NCBI RefSeq assembly: GCF_036786105.1
Contig: NZ_DAIQRQ010000009.1
Coordinates: forward strand, 58,225 to 122,224
DNA from: Ohtaekwangia sp036786105
Lineage (GTDB): Bacteria; Bacteroidota; Bacteroidia; Cytophagales; Cyclobacteriaceae
Length of the DNA stretch: 64,000 nucleotides
Direction: 5' to 3'
A program made the position numbers and the translations under genes. Positions 45,045 through 54,050 of this stretch are shown piece by piece. The first letter of the stretch is position 1. Every line of letters starts with the position of its first letter. The notes under the pieces are model-generated. The model had not been told where the DNA came from, made no database searches, and saw only the letters and a program-made list of their open reading frames with translations.

Positions 45045-45084
45045 ACTTAAACACACCAATACTTAAACACCTCAACACTTACAA
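45045..45084. repeat. Octamer array upstream of gntP
   Basis: Five octads in register (ACTTAAAC, ACACCAAT, ACTTAAAC and two more). No clear inverted arm. The words relate to the TTCAACAC array at 4481. Confidence 0.6.
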
Positions 45085-45179
45085 AAAAATTCCCACCATT
45101 AACATAAACCTTCCAACACGTACGCACATTTTTCCTTAGCTTCGTTGGCAAACCAATCCATTAAACCAGGCACCCAACG

Positions 45180-46655
45180 ATGATCCTTGTACTCTTCACT
45201 ATTCTATTGCTGATCGTGCTGATCACGCAATTCAAAGTAAATAAAGTATACACTGCAATCTCCACGGTTTTTCTGATAGCCCTGTATTTTATACTGCGTG
45301 TATTACTCCGAACACAGCACATCACAGATACAAACATAGATCATCCGCTGCTTGCTATACTTTTCTGCATCGTGTTGCTGGTAGTGATGATCTCGCTTTT
45401 CAAGATCAATCCGTTCCTGTCATTCCTCGTTGTATCCACGCTTGCAGGAGCGTTGCTGGGTATACCGGTCGCTTCCATCACTGCTTCCGTACAAAAGGGC
45501 ATAGGCGATATGCTCGGGTCGCTGGTGATTGTTATTGCCTGTGGTGCCATGCTGGGCAAGTTGGTGGCCGATAGCGGTGCAGCACAACAGATTGCCTCTT
45601 TCATGGTAAAGCTATTCGGCCAGCGCTATATTCAGTGGGCATTAATGTTCACCGGTTTTATCATTGGTATACCGTTGTTCTATAACGTTGGTTTTGTACT
45701 CGTGGTGCCGCTCATCTTCTCTGTTGCATTCCGTTATAAATTTCCGGCAGTATATATAGGCTTGCCGATGCTCGCATCGCTTTCGGTTACGCATGGATTT
45801 CTTCCACCGCACCCCTCGCCCACTGCGCTCGTGGCACAGTTCAATGCCAATATAGGCACCACGTTGCTGTACGGGGTGATCATCGGACTTCCCACGGTAA
45901 TCATTGCGGGTCCTGTTTTTTCAAAGACATTGAAAAAAATAAATCCGCCCGCTCCAAAAATATTCGAAAACGCTGCAGATATAGCACCTGAAAAATTACC
46001 CGGTCTTGGTATCAGTATATTCTCCTCCCTCCTGCCGGTAATACTATTGGCGATAACAACCATACTCGCACCACGTATTATCAATGAAACGCTGCAGTCT
46101 GCCATCAAATTCATAAGCGATCCGGCAATGGTCATGATTATCTCGCTTGCCGTAGCAACCTATACACTCGGCATTGCTCAGGGTATGGACATGCAGAAGG
46201 TAATGAACATTTATGGTGAAGCCGTAAAAGATATAGCCATGATCCTGTTGATCATGGGCGGTGCGGGAGCACTCAAGCAAATTCTCATCGATAGCGGCGT
46301 GAGTAAAGAAATTGCTATACTACTCAGCGGCCTTGATATTCATCCGCTGCTGCTGGGCTGGACAATAGCATGCCTGATCCGTGTGTGTGTGGGTTCTGCC
46401 ACCGTAGCAGGTCTTACCGCTGCCGGTATCATTGCTCCGCTGATTACATCGATGAACGTTGACCCCAACCTGATGGTGTTATCCATTGGTGCGGGTAGTC
46501 TCATGTTCTCGCATGTAAACGACACCGGCTTCTGGCTCTACAAAGAGTATTTCAACCTCAGCATACGACAAACTATCCAATCGTGGTCGCTGATGGAAAC
46601 CATTGTGTCGGTGTGCGGGCTTATCGGTGTTATGATCCTGCATTATCTCATATAA
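45180..46655 (+). CDS. GntP-family gluconate/hydroxy-acid:H+ symporter
   Basis: 491 residues, about 12 membrane helices. IACGAMLGKLVADSGAAQQIA (core GAMLGKLVADSGAA), PLFYNVGFVLVVPL, THGFLPPHPSPTAL and GSLMFSHVNDTGFW are GntP-family signatures. Family members import gluconate, D-serine-type amino acids (DsdX) or other small acids. Given RidA, a D-threonine-aldolase-like enzyme and a dipeptidase downstream, a D-amino acid substrate is a plausible inference. Confidence 0.9.
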   Translation: MILVLFTILLLIVLITQFKVNKVYTAISTVFLIALYFILRVLLRTQHITDTNIDHPLLAILFCIVLLVVMISLFKINPFLSFLVVSTLAGALLGIPVASITASVQKGIGDMLGSLVIVIACGAMLGKLVADSGAAQQIASFMVKLFGQRYIQWALMFTGFIIGIPLFYNVGFVLVVPLIFSVAFRYKFPAVYIGLPMLASLSVTHGFLPPHPSPTALVAQFNANIGTTLLYGVIIGLPTVIIAGPVFSKTLKKINPPAPKIFENAADIAPEKLPGLGISIFSSLLPVILLAITTILAPRIINETLQSAIKFISDPAMVMIISLAVATYTLGIAQGMDMQKVMNIYGEAVKDIAMILLIMGGAGALKQILIDSGVSKEIAILLSGLDIHPLLLGWTIACLIRVCVGSATVAGLTAAGIIAPLITSMNVDPNLMVLSIGAGSLMFSHVNDTGFWLYKEYFNLSIRQTIQSWSLMETIVSVCGLIGVMILHYLI

Positions 46656-46719
46656 ATTTTCTTGCTGCAAAATCTTTGGCATACTAATTTCGTTTCATAG
46701 GAAAGTAGATTGACCGATT

Positions 46720-47352
46720 ATGAATAGTGCTGTCAGATTACACCGTGAAGAACTTGCAAATGCAATAACGCATGGCCTGGGTGCCTTGCTCGCTTCAGCC
46801 GCCCTGGTATTGTTGGTAGTGTTTTCTATCCTGAAAGGCAGTGTATGGCACGTGGTCAGTTTCTCGGTATTTGGCGCAACGATGGTGATGCTATACCTCG
46901 CTTCCACGCTTTACCATAGCATTCAGAATGAACGAGCGAAAGTATTTTTTCGCAAGGTTGATCACATGTCTATTTACCTGCTCATTGCCGGTACCTATAC
47001 ACCTTTCTGTCTCACACTTCAAAACTGGGTCGGCTGGACAATGTTCGGACTCATCTGGGGATGTGCTGTTGCCGGCATCGTGCTCAAGATTTTTTTTACC
47101 GGTAAAAAAGAATTGCTCTCCACCATCCTATATATCGTTATGGGCTGGTTGGGTATTATCATTTTCAAACAACTATACGATGCCATTCCGCTTACAAGCT
47201 TTATGTTTCTATTGCTGGGCGGTGTGTTTTATACCACAGGCACATATTTCTTTATCAAAGACAAGGTCCGGTATTTTCACAGCATCTGGCATCTGTTTGT
47301 GCTGGCGGGTAGCACAGCACATTTCTTTTCCGTGATTGGTTTGCTGGGGTAA
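46720..47352 (+). CDS. Hemolysin III / PAQR-family membrane protein
   Basis: 210 residues with seven predicted helices. PAQR motifs are present: HREELANAITHGLGA at the start, STLYHS (about 62-67), DHMSIYLLIAGTYTPF, and C-terminal SIWHLFVLAGSTAHFF, which carry the conserved Ser, Asp and His metal ligands. The family includes YqfA and hydrolase-like receptors; cytolytic action is not implied. A weak promoter (TTG, 20 bp, TAATTTCG) precedes it. Confidence 0.9.
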   Translation: MNSAVRLHREELANAITHGLGALLASAALVLLVVFSILKGSVWHVVSFSVFGATMVMLYLASTLYHSIQNERAKVFFRKVDHMSIYLLIAGTYTPFCLTLQNWVGWTMFGLIWGCAVAGIVLKIFFTGKKELLSTILYIVMGWLGIIIFKQLYDAIPLTSFMFLLLGGVFYTTGTYFFIKDKVRYFHSIWHLFVLAGSTAHFFSVIGLLG

Positions 47353-47372
47353 TCATGGATTGACTATCTTTT
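47340..47372 (+). promoter_or_regulatory. Candidate promoter of ridA
   Basis: TTTG at 47340-47343, 21 bp, TATCTTTT at 47365-47372 (7 of 8), 18 bp before the ATG. Confidence 0.4.
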
Positions 47373-47390
47373 CAGCTCAATTCACTTGCT

Positions 47391-47861
47391 ATGTCAACCC
47401 TATCACCAGACCAGCGTTTTGAAGCACTGAAATTTGTATTGCCGCCTGCACCCAAACCGCTGGGAGTATATAAGCCGTTCCTCATTGTTGGTAATTTTGT
47501 CTATGTCTCCGGGCATGGTACTGTGCAGACCGATGGTTCATTGATCATTGGCCGCATTGGTAAAGATATGACTATGGAAGAAGGCAAACAGGCTGCACAC
47601 CAGGTAGGTCTTGCTATACTCGCCACACTGAAGGCCAACCTCGGAACGCTCAACAAAATAAAACGCGTAGTGAAAGTATTGGGAATGGTAAATGCCGTGC
47701 CTGAATTTGAACGCCACCCGTTTGTGATCAATGGCTGCAGCGAATTATTTGCGCAGGTATGGGGCGAAGAAAATGGCATTGGCGTGCGCAGTGCGGTAGG
47801 CATGGGCTCTCTGCCCGATAATATACCGGTGGAGATCGAGGCGATGTTTGAACTGCATTAA
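47391..47861 (+). CDS. RidA-family enamine/imine deaminase (YjgF family)
   Basis: 156 residues. The C-terminal signature GVRSAVGMGSLPDNIPVEIEAM carries the arginine that contacts the substrate carboxylate (quoted core GVRSAVGMGSLPDNIPVEI). RidA proteins deaminate reactive 2-aminoacrylate released by PLP-dependent serine/threonine dehydratases. The nearby D-threonine-aldolase/D-serine-dehydratase-like enzyme would generate such an intermediate, so the pairing makes biochemical sense. This is the longer RidA subtype. Confidence 0.9.
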   Translation: MSTLSPDQRFEALKFVLPPAPKPLGVYKPFLIVGNFVYVSGHGTVQTDGSLIIGRIGKDMTMEEGKQAAHQVGLAILATLKANLGTLNKIKRVVKVLGMVNAVPEFERHPFVINGCSELFAQVWGEENGIGVRSAVGMGSLPDNIPVEIEAMFELH

Positions 47862-47900
47862 CGATTTCGATTATCGATTGATAAGTTGTATCTTTAATAT

Positions 47901-48164
47901 ATGCGAACTGTAACCATTGAAAGATTAAGAGAGCTGCGTAAAATCGCTTCGTCACATGAGAATGTACGCATCAGCACAGTTGATGAAGCTTTGCAACCCG
48001 ATCTTAAAAACTTCCTGGTTGGAAAAACATTCAGAATGTTGGATAATGATATTATTATATTCTCTTCTGATTTCCGTGACTGGCTTCACAAGTTAAACAC
48101 AAGTGGTTTTGATTACGCACTACAATTAAAGGATGAACGTAAAGAAACTGCTACGCGATATTGA
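47901..48164 (+). CDS. Small protein in front of Fic, possible antitoxin
   Basis: 87 residues, no recognised domain. It overlaps the fic gene by 32 bp in another frame, an arrangement typical of toxin-antitoxin pairs. The Fic inhibitory motif (S/T)xxxE(G/N) is not exact; STVDEA (about residues 25-30) has the Ser and Glu at the right spacing but Ala instead of Gly or Asn. The region is clearly more AT-rich than its neighbours. A -7-like box (TATCTTTA) lies at 47889-47896, 5 bp before the ATG. The antitoxin role is inferred. Confidence 0.6.
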   Translation: MRTVTIERLRELRKIASSHENVRISTVDEALQPDLKNFLVGKTFRMLDNDIIIFSSDFRDWLHKLNTSGFDYALQLKDERKETATRY

Positions 48165-48621
48165 TATCGTTCACAAGGTCTTTCAGAAGAAATTTCCGGT
48201 TCTACACTGGAGCGAATCATTTCAGGAAAATTTAAAGAACAGCTTTACTTATCTCGACTTCACAAAGGTTGATGAAGCTATAAACAATCTACTCACCTGG
48301 ACAAATAAAAACTTATCACTTACTGAGCACATCACACACGAAAATCATCCGATCGCTATAATTTCCATATTCCATTACAAATTTCTGAACGAAATACATC
48401 CATTTGCGAACGGTAACGGAAGAATAGCGCGGCTTCTAACCACACTTTTATTGCTCAAAAGAAACTACCCTCCGGCATTGATCAAAGCTGAAGAACGCCA
48501 ACAATATTTCCAGACCTTAATCCAAACAGAAAAAGAAAAAAACTTCGACTACATTATTACTTTTATAGGTGAGAGAATTTTGGAGGCTATGGAGAAACGT
48601 ATAAAAAGCAAGAAGGTATGA
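48133..48621 (+). CDS. Fic-domain protein (AMP transferase type)
   Basis: 162 residues, essentially one Fic fold. The catalytic motif is intact: HPFANGNGRIARLL (about 96-109) matches HPFx(D/E/N)GNGRxxR. The flap region precedes it (LTEHITHENHPIA). Such proteins transfer AMP, or less often other groups, to target proteins. No internal inhibitory motif is exact (TFIGER near the C-terminus has Arg at the last position). Its stop overlaps the next gene's ATG by 4 bp. AT-rich codons suggest acquisition. Confidence 0.88.
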   Translation: MNVKKLLRDIDIVHKVFQKKFPVLHWSESFQENLKNSFTYLDFTKVDEAINNLLTWTNKNLSLTEHITHENHPIAIISIFHYKFLNEIHPFANGNGRIARLLTTLLLLKRNYPPALIKAEERQQYFQTLIQTEKEKNFDYIITFIGERILEAMEKRIKSKKV

Positions 48622-49724
48622 ATAATTGGTTTACAATATCGAATGTAGAACACATTGATACCCCCGCGCTGGCCGTTTACCCGGAGCGCATCCAGGAGAA
48701 CATCCGCATTCTCAAAACATTTGCTCCGGATATAGCGCTTCTTCGTCCACACATGAAGACGAACAAATCGCCTCAGGTAGCGAAGATGTTAATACGCGAA
48801 GGTATAGCCCTGTTCAAATGCGCTACCATAGCAGAAGCCGAGATGTTGGCCGAAGCCGGAGCAAAAGATATACTCCTCGCCTATCAACCGGTTGGACCAA
48901 AAGCCGAGCGACTCGCTACGCTCACCGCCAGATATTCGCAAACTATATTTTCATGCCTCGCAGATAATATAGCAACAGCGAAACACATCAGCACAGTATT
49001 CGAACGAAGCGCTCAGAAGATACGGGTATATATAGATCTGAACGTAGGCATGAACCGCACCGGCATCGCGCCCGATGCTGCACTCGAGCTCTACAAACAA
49101 TTACTGGCACTGCCCGGCATCATTGCATACGGCTTGCATGCTTACGATGGTCACTTACGTGATGTTGACCTGGCTGCGCGCACACAAAAATGCAACGAGG
49201 CTTTTGCGGCTGTAGAAAAACTTCGCGATCAGATTGTACAACAAACCGGTAATACACCAGCGATTGTAGCAGGAGGAACACCTACGTTTCCTATACATGC
49301 TCAACGAAACGGTGTAGCGTGCAGCCCGGGAACATTTATATACTGGGACAAAGGCTATGAAAGTATATTACAGGAGCAACCCTTTCTTTTTGCAGCACTT
49401 GTAGTAACGCGTGTTATCTCACTACCTGCAAAAGATACTATCTGTATAGACCTCGGCCACAAAGCGATTGCATCTGAAAATCCATTAACAAATCGTGTTA
49501 CATTTCTCAATGCTCCTGACCTGGAGCCGACTGGCCACAGCGAAGAGCACATGATCTTAAAGACACCGGCCGGAAGCACTTACCAGGTGGGCGATGTACT
49601 TTACGGAGTTCCGTATCACATCTGCCCTACCGTTGCACTGTACGATCGCACCGCAATAGTGACGGACAACGAGGTAACTGACTACTGGACTACACAAGCC
49701 CGCAACCGCGTAATTACGATATAG
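48618..49724 (+). CDS. D-threonine aldolase / D-serine dehydratase-like PLP enzyme
   Basis: 368 residues: an alanine-racemase-type TIM barrel with the PLP lysine at RPHMKTNK (Lys47), and a C-terminal D-serine-dehydratase-like domain whose metal pair HxC is visible as His334 and Cys336 (VPYHICPTVALY). Enzymes of this group split D-beta-hydroxy amino acids or dehydrate D-serine and need a divalent metal. It overlaps the fic stop by 4 bp and sits with ridA and a dipeptidase, which fits breakdown of D-amino acids. Confidence 0.9.
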   Translation: MNNWFTISNVEHIDTPALAVYPERIQENIRILKTFAPDIALLRPHMKTNKSPQVAKMLIREGIALFKCATIAEAEMLAEAGAKDILLAYQPVGPKAERLATLTARYSQTIFSCLADNIATAKHISTVFERSAQKIRVYIDLNVGMNRTGIAPDAALELYKQLLALPGIIAYGLHAYDGHLRDVDLAARTQKCNEAFAAVEKLRDQIVQQTGNTPAIVAGGTPTFPIHAQRNGVACSPGTFIYWDKGYESILQEQPFLFAALVVTRVISLPAKDTICIDLGHKAIASENPLTNRVTFLNAPDLEPTGHSEEHMILKTPAGSTYQVGDVLYGVPYHICPTVALYDRTAIVTDNEVTDYWTTQARNRVITI

Positions 49725-49773
49725 TATACGTATAGCGATAAGGTACCTGACAACTGCATTACCAGACTACACC

Positions 49774-50853
49774 ATGAATATACCTTTCATCATTGACGCA
49801 CACCTCGACCTGGCCATGAACGCCATGGAGTGGAACCGCGACTATCGAAGACCTGTACACGAAATCCGCAGCCGCGAAAAAGGGATGACGGACAAAGCGG
49901 ATCGCGGCAATGGTGTAGTAAATTTTGAAGAACTGCGAAAGGGAAATATAGGTCTGGTAGTAGCTACGCAAATAGCTCGTTATGTAGCACCCGGTAATAA
50001 TCTGCCCGGCTGGCATTCTCCTGAACAGGCATGGGCACAAACACAGGCACAACTCGCCTGGTATAAAGCGATGGAAGAAGCAGGCGAAATGGTGCAGATC
50101 ACCAATTTACCGGCGCTCGAAAAACATCTGCAACGCTGGAATAACGGAACATCAAACGATAAAAAACCGATCGGCTATATATTAAGTCTTGAAGGTGCCG
50201 ACTCGATCGTTACTGTGGATTATGTAGAGCGTGCCTATAACTACGGTTTGCGCGCTATAGGCCCGGGTCACTACGGGCCGGGGCGGTATGCACAGGGCAC
50301 CAATGCTACCGGTGGCATGGGAAAACCAGGGCAGGCACTGTTGAAAGAAATGGAACGCCTCAACATCATTCTCGATGCTACCCATTTATGTGATGATAGT
50401 TTCTGGGAGGCAATGGATCACTTTCATGGCAATGTGTGGGCGAGCCATAACAATTGCAGGACACTGGTAAATCACAACCGGCAGTTCAGCGATGAGCAGA
50501 TTAAGGAACTGATCAGTCGTGGGGCAGTGATTGGTGGTGTGATGGATGCCTGGATGGTGGTGCCCGAGTGGATCAAGAATGTATCTACACCATTAAGCAT
50601 GGATTGCGGGTTGGAAAAGCTGATCGATCACATGGATCATATTTGCCAACTGGCGGGTAACGCACATCATGTTGCCATCGGGTCTGACCTTGATGGTGCA
50701 TTCGGTAAAGAACAAAGCCCGTATGATATAGAGACCATCGCCGACCTGCAAAAGATACCTGCGATGCTGGCAAAGCGTGGCTACTCCGAAGAAGATATAG
50801 CAAACGTCATGCACGGCAACTGGTTACGATTTTTGCGAAAGGCATGGAAATAG
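49774..50853 (+). CDS. M19 (renal-type) dipeptidase
   Basis: 359 residues, amidohydrolase-fold zinc peptidase. The first metal motif is DAHLDLA (His10, Asp12); GSDLDGAFG (about 304-312) and VMHGNWLRFL at the end are family hallmarks. There is no signal peptide, so it appears cytoplasmic. M19 enzymes prefer dipeptides with a C-terminal D residue or dehydro-peptides. It is the last gene of the D-amino-acid-like cluster, followed by a palindromic heptamer array. Confidence 0.92.
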   Translation: MNIPFIIDAHLDLAMNAMEWNRDYRRPVHEIRSREKGMTDKADRGNGVVNFEELRKGNIGLVVATQIARYVAPGNNLPGWHSPEQAWAQTQAQLAWYKAMEEAGEMVQITNLPALEKHLQRWNNGTSNDKKPIGYILSLEGADSIVTVDYVERAYNYGLRAIGPGHYGPGRYAQGTNATGGMGKPGQALLKEMERLNIILDATHLCDDSFWEAMDHFHGNVWASHNNCRTLVNHNRQFSDEQIKELISRGAVIGGVMDAWMVVPEWIKNVSTPLSMDCGLEKLIDHMDHICQLAGNAHHVAIGSDLDGAFGKEQSPYDIETIADLQKIPAMLAKRGYSEEDIANVMHGNWLRFLRKAWK

Positions 50854-50858
50854 AATTT

Positions 50859-50914
50859 AGAAATAAGAAGTAAGAAGCCAGAGAGGCACTTCTTACTTCT
50901 GGCTTCTTGTTTCA
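50859..50914. repeat. Perfectly phased heptamer palindrome between convergent genes
   Basis: Eight consecutive heptads: four of AGAAnnn type (AGAAATA, AGAAGTA, ...) then four of nnCTTCT type (CACTTCT, TACTTCT, ...), all in the same 7-nt register with no spacer. It lies between the dipeptidase stop (50853) and the M16 peptidase stop (50916) and could act as a two-way terminator, although it lacks a long T-run. Confidence 0.8.
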
Positions 50915-50915
50915 A

Positions 50916-53903
50916 CTACTGATTCCGCTTCTCAATATCGATTTTCTGTACTTTCTCGTAACCGAAAATCTCATCGAGCGATAGCTGTTTTATTTCGCCA
51001 TACTGTTTCAGTTCTTTAAAATTGATCTTATTCTTGTTGCCGATCAGCACAATATTAAAGTTCTTTCCTTTGATGTTATCCTGCGCAAACTTCTCCACAT
51101 CAGCAAGAGTAAATTTTTGCACCTGGTCGTATATATCTTTACGAATATCGTAATCCAGTCCGCGCCTGCGCGCTTCTTCATAATCAAAAAGTATATCTGT
51201 TTTGGTAATACGTTCGCTTTCAATCTGGTTAAGGATAGCATTACGCGTCACTTCAAAACCACCTTCCGTCTTGGGAAAATTCGTCAGCAAACCGTTCATA
51301 GCCTTCATCGCCTCCGGTTGTTTATCAGCTTGCGTGCCGATATAGGCATAAAATAAATCGTTGCCCGTAGGCTTATCGGCCGAGCCATAGTGTGCGAATG
51401 CTGCATATGCCAGCCCCTGTGCTTCGCGTAATTCCTGGAATACGGGAGAACTCATGTTTCCTCCAAAGTATTCGTTGAACATGCAGCTGATCGGTACACG
51501 TGTTTTATCAAAGCCTGCTCCTTTCGAGAGGAACATGATTTCTTCCTGCACCATATCATAATCCGTCCAGTACACGGCAGGCTTGGCAACATCCTGCATC
51601 TTAAATTCTACAGGTGGCGGCACAGGCTTCAACTGATCGGGCAATGCATGATATTGATTGAGCGATGCCACGATCTCCTCTCCTTTCTTCGGGCCATAGT
51701 ATAACACGCGATGTTCGGTCTTTGTAAAATCTTTAATGATCGTGATCAGGTCTTCTGCTTTTACTTCCCTAAGTTCTTTATTGCTTAACACATTGGTGAA
51801 GGATGACTTCGGCCCGTACAAACCATACGCAATCAATCCTTCAAACATAATCGTACCTTTGTCCTTCTTGCTGTCTTCACGTTTCTTGAACATACCAGCA
51901 ACCATTTTCTTCAAAGCTTCATCATCTGCTTTGGGATTCGCTAGTAACTTTTCTAAAAGCTGCAGCGCCTTGTCCGTGTTCTCGGCAAGTCCCGCCAGGT
52001 ATATATAGGTTCTGTCTTCTGAAGCCGATACTCCGAAGTTACAACCAAGCCTGTAGAACTCTTTCTTGAAATCTTCAGCCGACATATCTTCCGTTCCCAG
52101 ATACTGTAAGTACTCCACCGCTACATTTATCTTCGGGTCGTTGTTACTGCCCACATCCGACATGTAGTATAACGAGAAGAGGTCATTCTCGGTGTTGGCA
52201 GTATACAGCACATCTACACCTTTATTCATCTTCAGCTTCCGGATATCTTTATCATAATCCACAAACACAGGCTTCAGCTTCTCCGCTTTTTTCTTCAGGA
52301 TGGCCTGGTGAAATGGCGACTTGTCCTCTTTGTTCAACGCTACTTTCGTGATGGAGGGCTTATCAACTTTCTTTACGTTAGTGTCTTTACCAGTGCGTTT
52401 ATATACTACTACATAGTTGTCTTTGTAATGCTCGTTGGCAAACTTCACAATGTCTTCCTTCGTGATCTTCCGCATAGCATCGGTTTCCGAGATATACTCA
52501 TTCCACGCCATGTTATTGGTGAATGCCAGCACCAGGTCGTTTGAGCGCGACCAGTTGTTCTCCGATCCCTCAATCTTCGATTTTTTGAGATCGTTTATCG
52601 AAGCTTCAATCAACCAGTCGTCAAACTCTCCGTGTTTCACCAGTTCTATTTGTTCAAGGAGCAATTTCTTTACGTCCTCAAGGCTCTGCCCGTCACGCGG
52701 ACGTCCGGAAAATCTATGAATGCTATAATCACCCATTGGTTCTACATGGCTCGCAGGATCGATCACTTTTTGTTGTTGGTCCAGGTTGATATCAATCAAC
52801 CCCGCCTGCGAGTTCGATAGAATCATATTCGTGAGCGTTAGCAGCGTATAGTCATCGCTGTTTCTTCCCTTGAAGCGGAAGCCTATATTTACCCACTCGG
52901 CTTCGGGCCCGTATACTTCTTTCACTACCGGCGTAGTAATAGGATCTTCTTCCACGCGGTTCCAGGTTGGCAGCTGATCGTTGGGCTTCCAATTGCCAAA
53001 GTATTTATCGACCAACGCAATCGTTTTGTCGTAATCCAGGTCACCACTGAGGCAGATCGCTACGTTGTTCGGACGATAATAGGTATTGAAGTACTTCTTA
53101 ATCTCGGTGATCGAAGGATTCTTCAGGTGATCGATCGTACCAATCACTGTTTGTGTTCCATACGGGTGTTTTGTGAACATCGCTCCAAAGAGTGCTTCAT
53201 AAGTTTTCCAGTAATCATTATCAAGGCCACGGTTCTTTTCTTCATACACCGCTTCGAGTTCGGTGTGGAATAAACGCGGCACTATTTTCTGAAAGCGGTT
53301 GCCTTCGAGTTGCAGCCAGTTGTCCAGTTGATTGGCCGGAATGTCATTGATATATACCGTGCGATCTTCCGAAGTATAAGCGTTAGTACCCAAGGCACCC
53401 AGTTCGCCTACCATTTTATCGTATTCATTCGCAATAGCAAACCGCGAAGCTTCGTTCGATACCTGATCGATCAGTTTGTAATATTTTACACGTTCAAGCG
53501 AATCTTTCAGCGTGCCATAGTGTGCAAACATGTGTTCGATGCTGTCGAGGTATACTGATTCCTTTTGCCAGTCGAGCGTACCAAAATCGGCAGTGCCTTT
53601 AAACATGATGTGCTCCAGGTAGTGCGCGAGACCGGTATTGGTAACAGGGTCATTTTTACCACCGGCTTTTACGGCGATCTGTGTTTGAATGCGCGGTTCG
53701 TCTGTGTATTGGCTGAGGTAAACTTTCAGGCCATTCTTCAGCGTGTAAATTCTTACTTTCAGAGGATCATTGGTAACATACTCGTACGAATAGCCGTTGC
53801 TTTCTCCGGTCTTGGTTTGATACTTGCCGGTCTCTTGCCGGCAAGCCCACAGGGAAAGGTAGAGCATGGCGACCACCGTGGTACGCCAAAAAGTTCTAAT
53901 CAT
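50916..53903 (-). CDS. M16-family zinc peptidase lipoprotein
   Basis: 995 residues, made of two M16 halves. The inverted zinc motif HxxEH is at 94-98 (AHYLEHIMFKGT), with the distal glutamate in AVYEEKNRG near residue 174, so the first half is active; the second half (from about 530) is the inactive partner. A signal ends at LWAC (Cys21), pointing to a lipoprotein facing the periplasm. M16 enzymes degrade short peptides or process proteins. It is divergent from the S41 protease gene. Confidence 0.92.
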   Translation of the reverse strand: MIRTFWRTTVVAMLYLSLWACRQETGKYQTKTGESNGYSYEYVTNDPLKVRIYTLKNGLKVYLSQYTDEPRIQTQIAVKAGGKNDPVTNTGLAHYLEHIMFKGTADFGTLDWQKESVYLDSIEHMFAHYGTLKDSLERVKYYKLIDQVSNEASRFAIANEYDKMVGELGALGTNAYTSEDRTVYINDIPANQLDNWLQLEGNRFQKIVPRLFHTELEAVYEEKNRGLDNDYWKTYEALFGAMFTKHPYGTQTVIGTIDHLKNPSITEIKKYFNTYYRPNNVAICLSGDLDYDKTIALVDKYFGNWKPNDQLPTWNRVEEDPITTPVVKEVYGPEAEWVNIGFRFKGRNSDDYTLLTLTNMILSNSQAGLIDINLDQQQKVIDPASHVEPMGDYSIHRFSGRPRDGQSLEDVKKLLLEQIELVKHGEFDDWLIEASINDLKKSKIEGSENNWSRSNDLVLAFTNNMAWNEYISETDAMRKITKEDIVKFANEHYKDNYVVVYKRTGKDTNVKKVDKPSITKVALNKEDKSPFHQAILKKKAEKLKPVFVDYDKDIRKLKMNKGVDVLYTANTENDLFSLYYMSDVGSNNDPKINVAVEYLQYLGTEDMSAEDFKKEFYRLGCNFGVSASEDRTYIYLAGLAENTDKALQLLEKLLANPKADDEALKKMVAGMFKKREDSKKDKGTIMFEGLIAYGLYGPKSSFTNVLSNKELREVKAEDLITIIKDFTKTEHRVLYYGPKKGEEIVASLNQYHALPDQLKPVPPPVEFKMQDVAKPAVYWTDYDMVQEEIMFLSKGAGFDKTRVPISCMFNEYFGGNMSSPVFQELREAQGLAYAAFAHYGSADKPTGNDLFYAYIGTQADKQPEAMKAMNGLLTNFPKTEGGFEVTRNAILNQIESERITKTDILFDYEEARRRGLDYDIRKDIYDQVQKFTLADVEKFAQDNIKGKNFNIVLIGNKNKINFKELKQYGEIKQLSLDEIFGYEKVQKIDIEKRNQ

Positions 53904-54050
53904 GTATTTTGAGTTTAATTAATAAGGTTCGGCTAAAAATAACGAAGATTACCATACATCCTTGCCGATTTTATCTTTTAAATGATGAATTTTCCAGTCC
54001 CGAATAAATTCAACCGTGAGCAAAGGTTTGCGTAGAAATTAAGAGTACCT

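Noticed and set aside
46720..47352. Hemolysin III as a virulence toxin
   Set aside because: The name is historical; PAQR motifs point to a membrane hydrolase-like or receptor-like protein, and nothing here indicates cytolysis.
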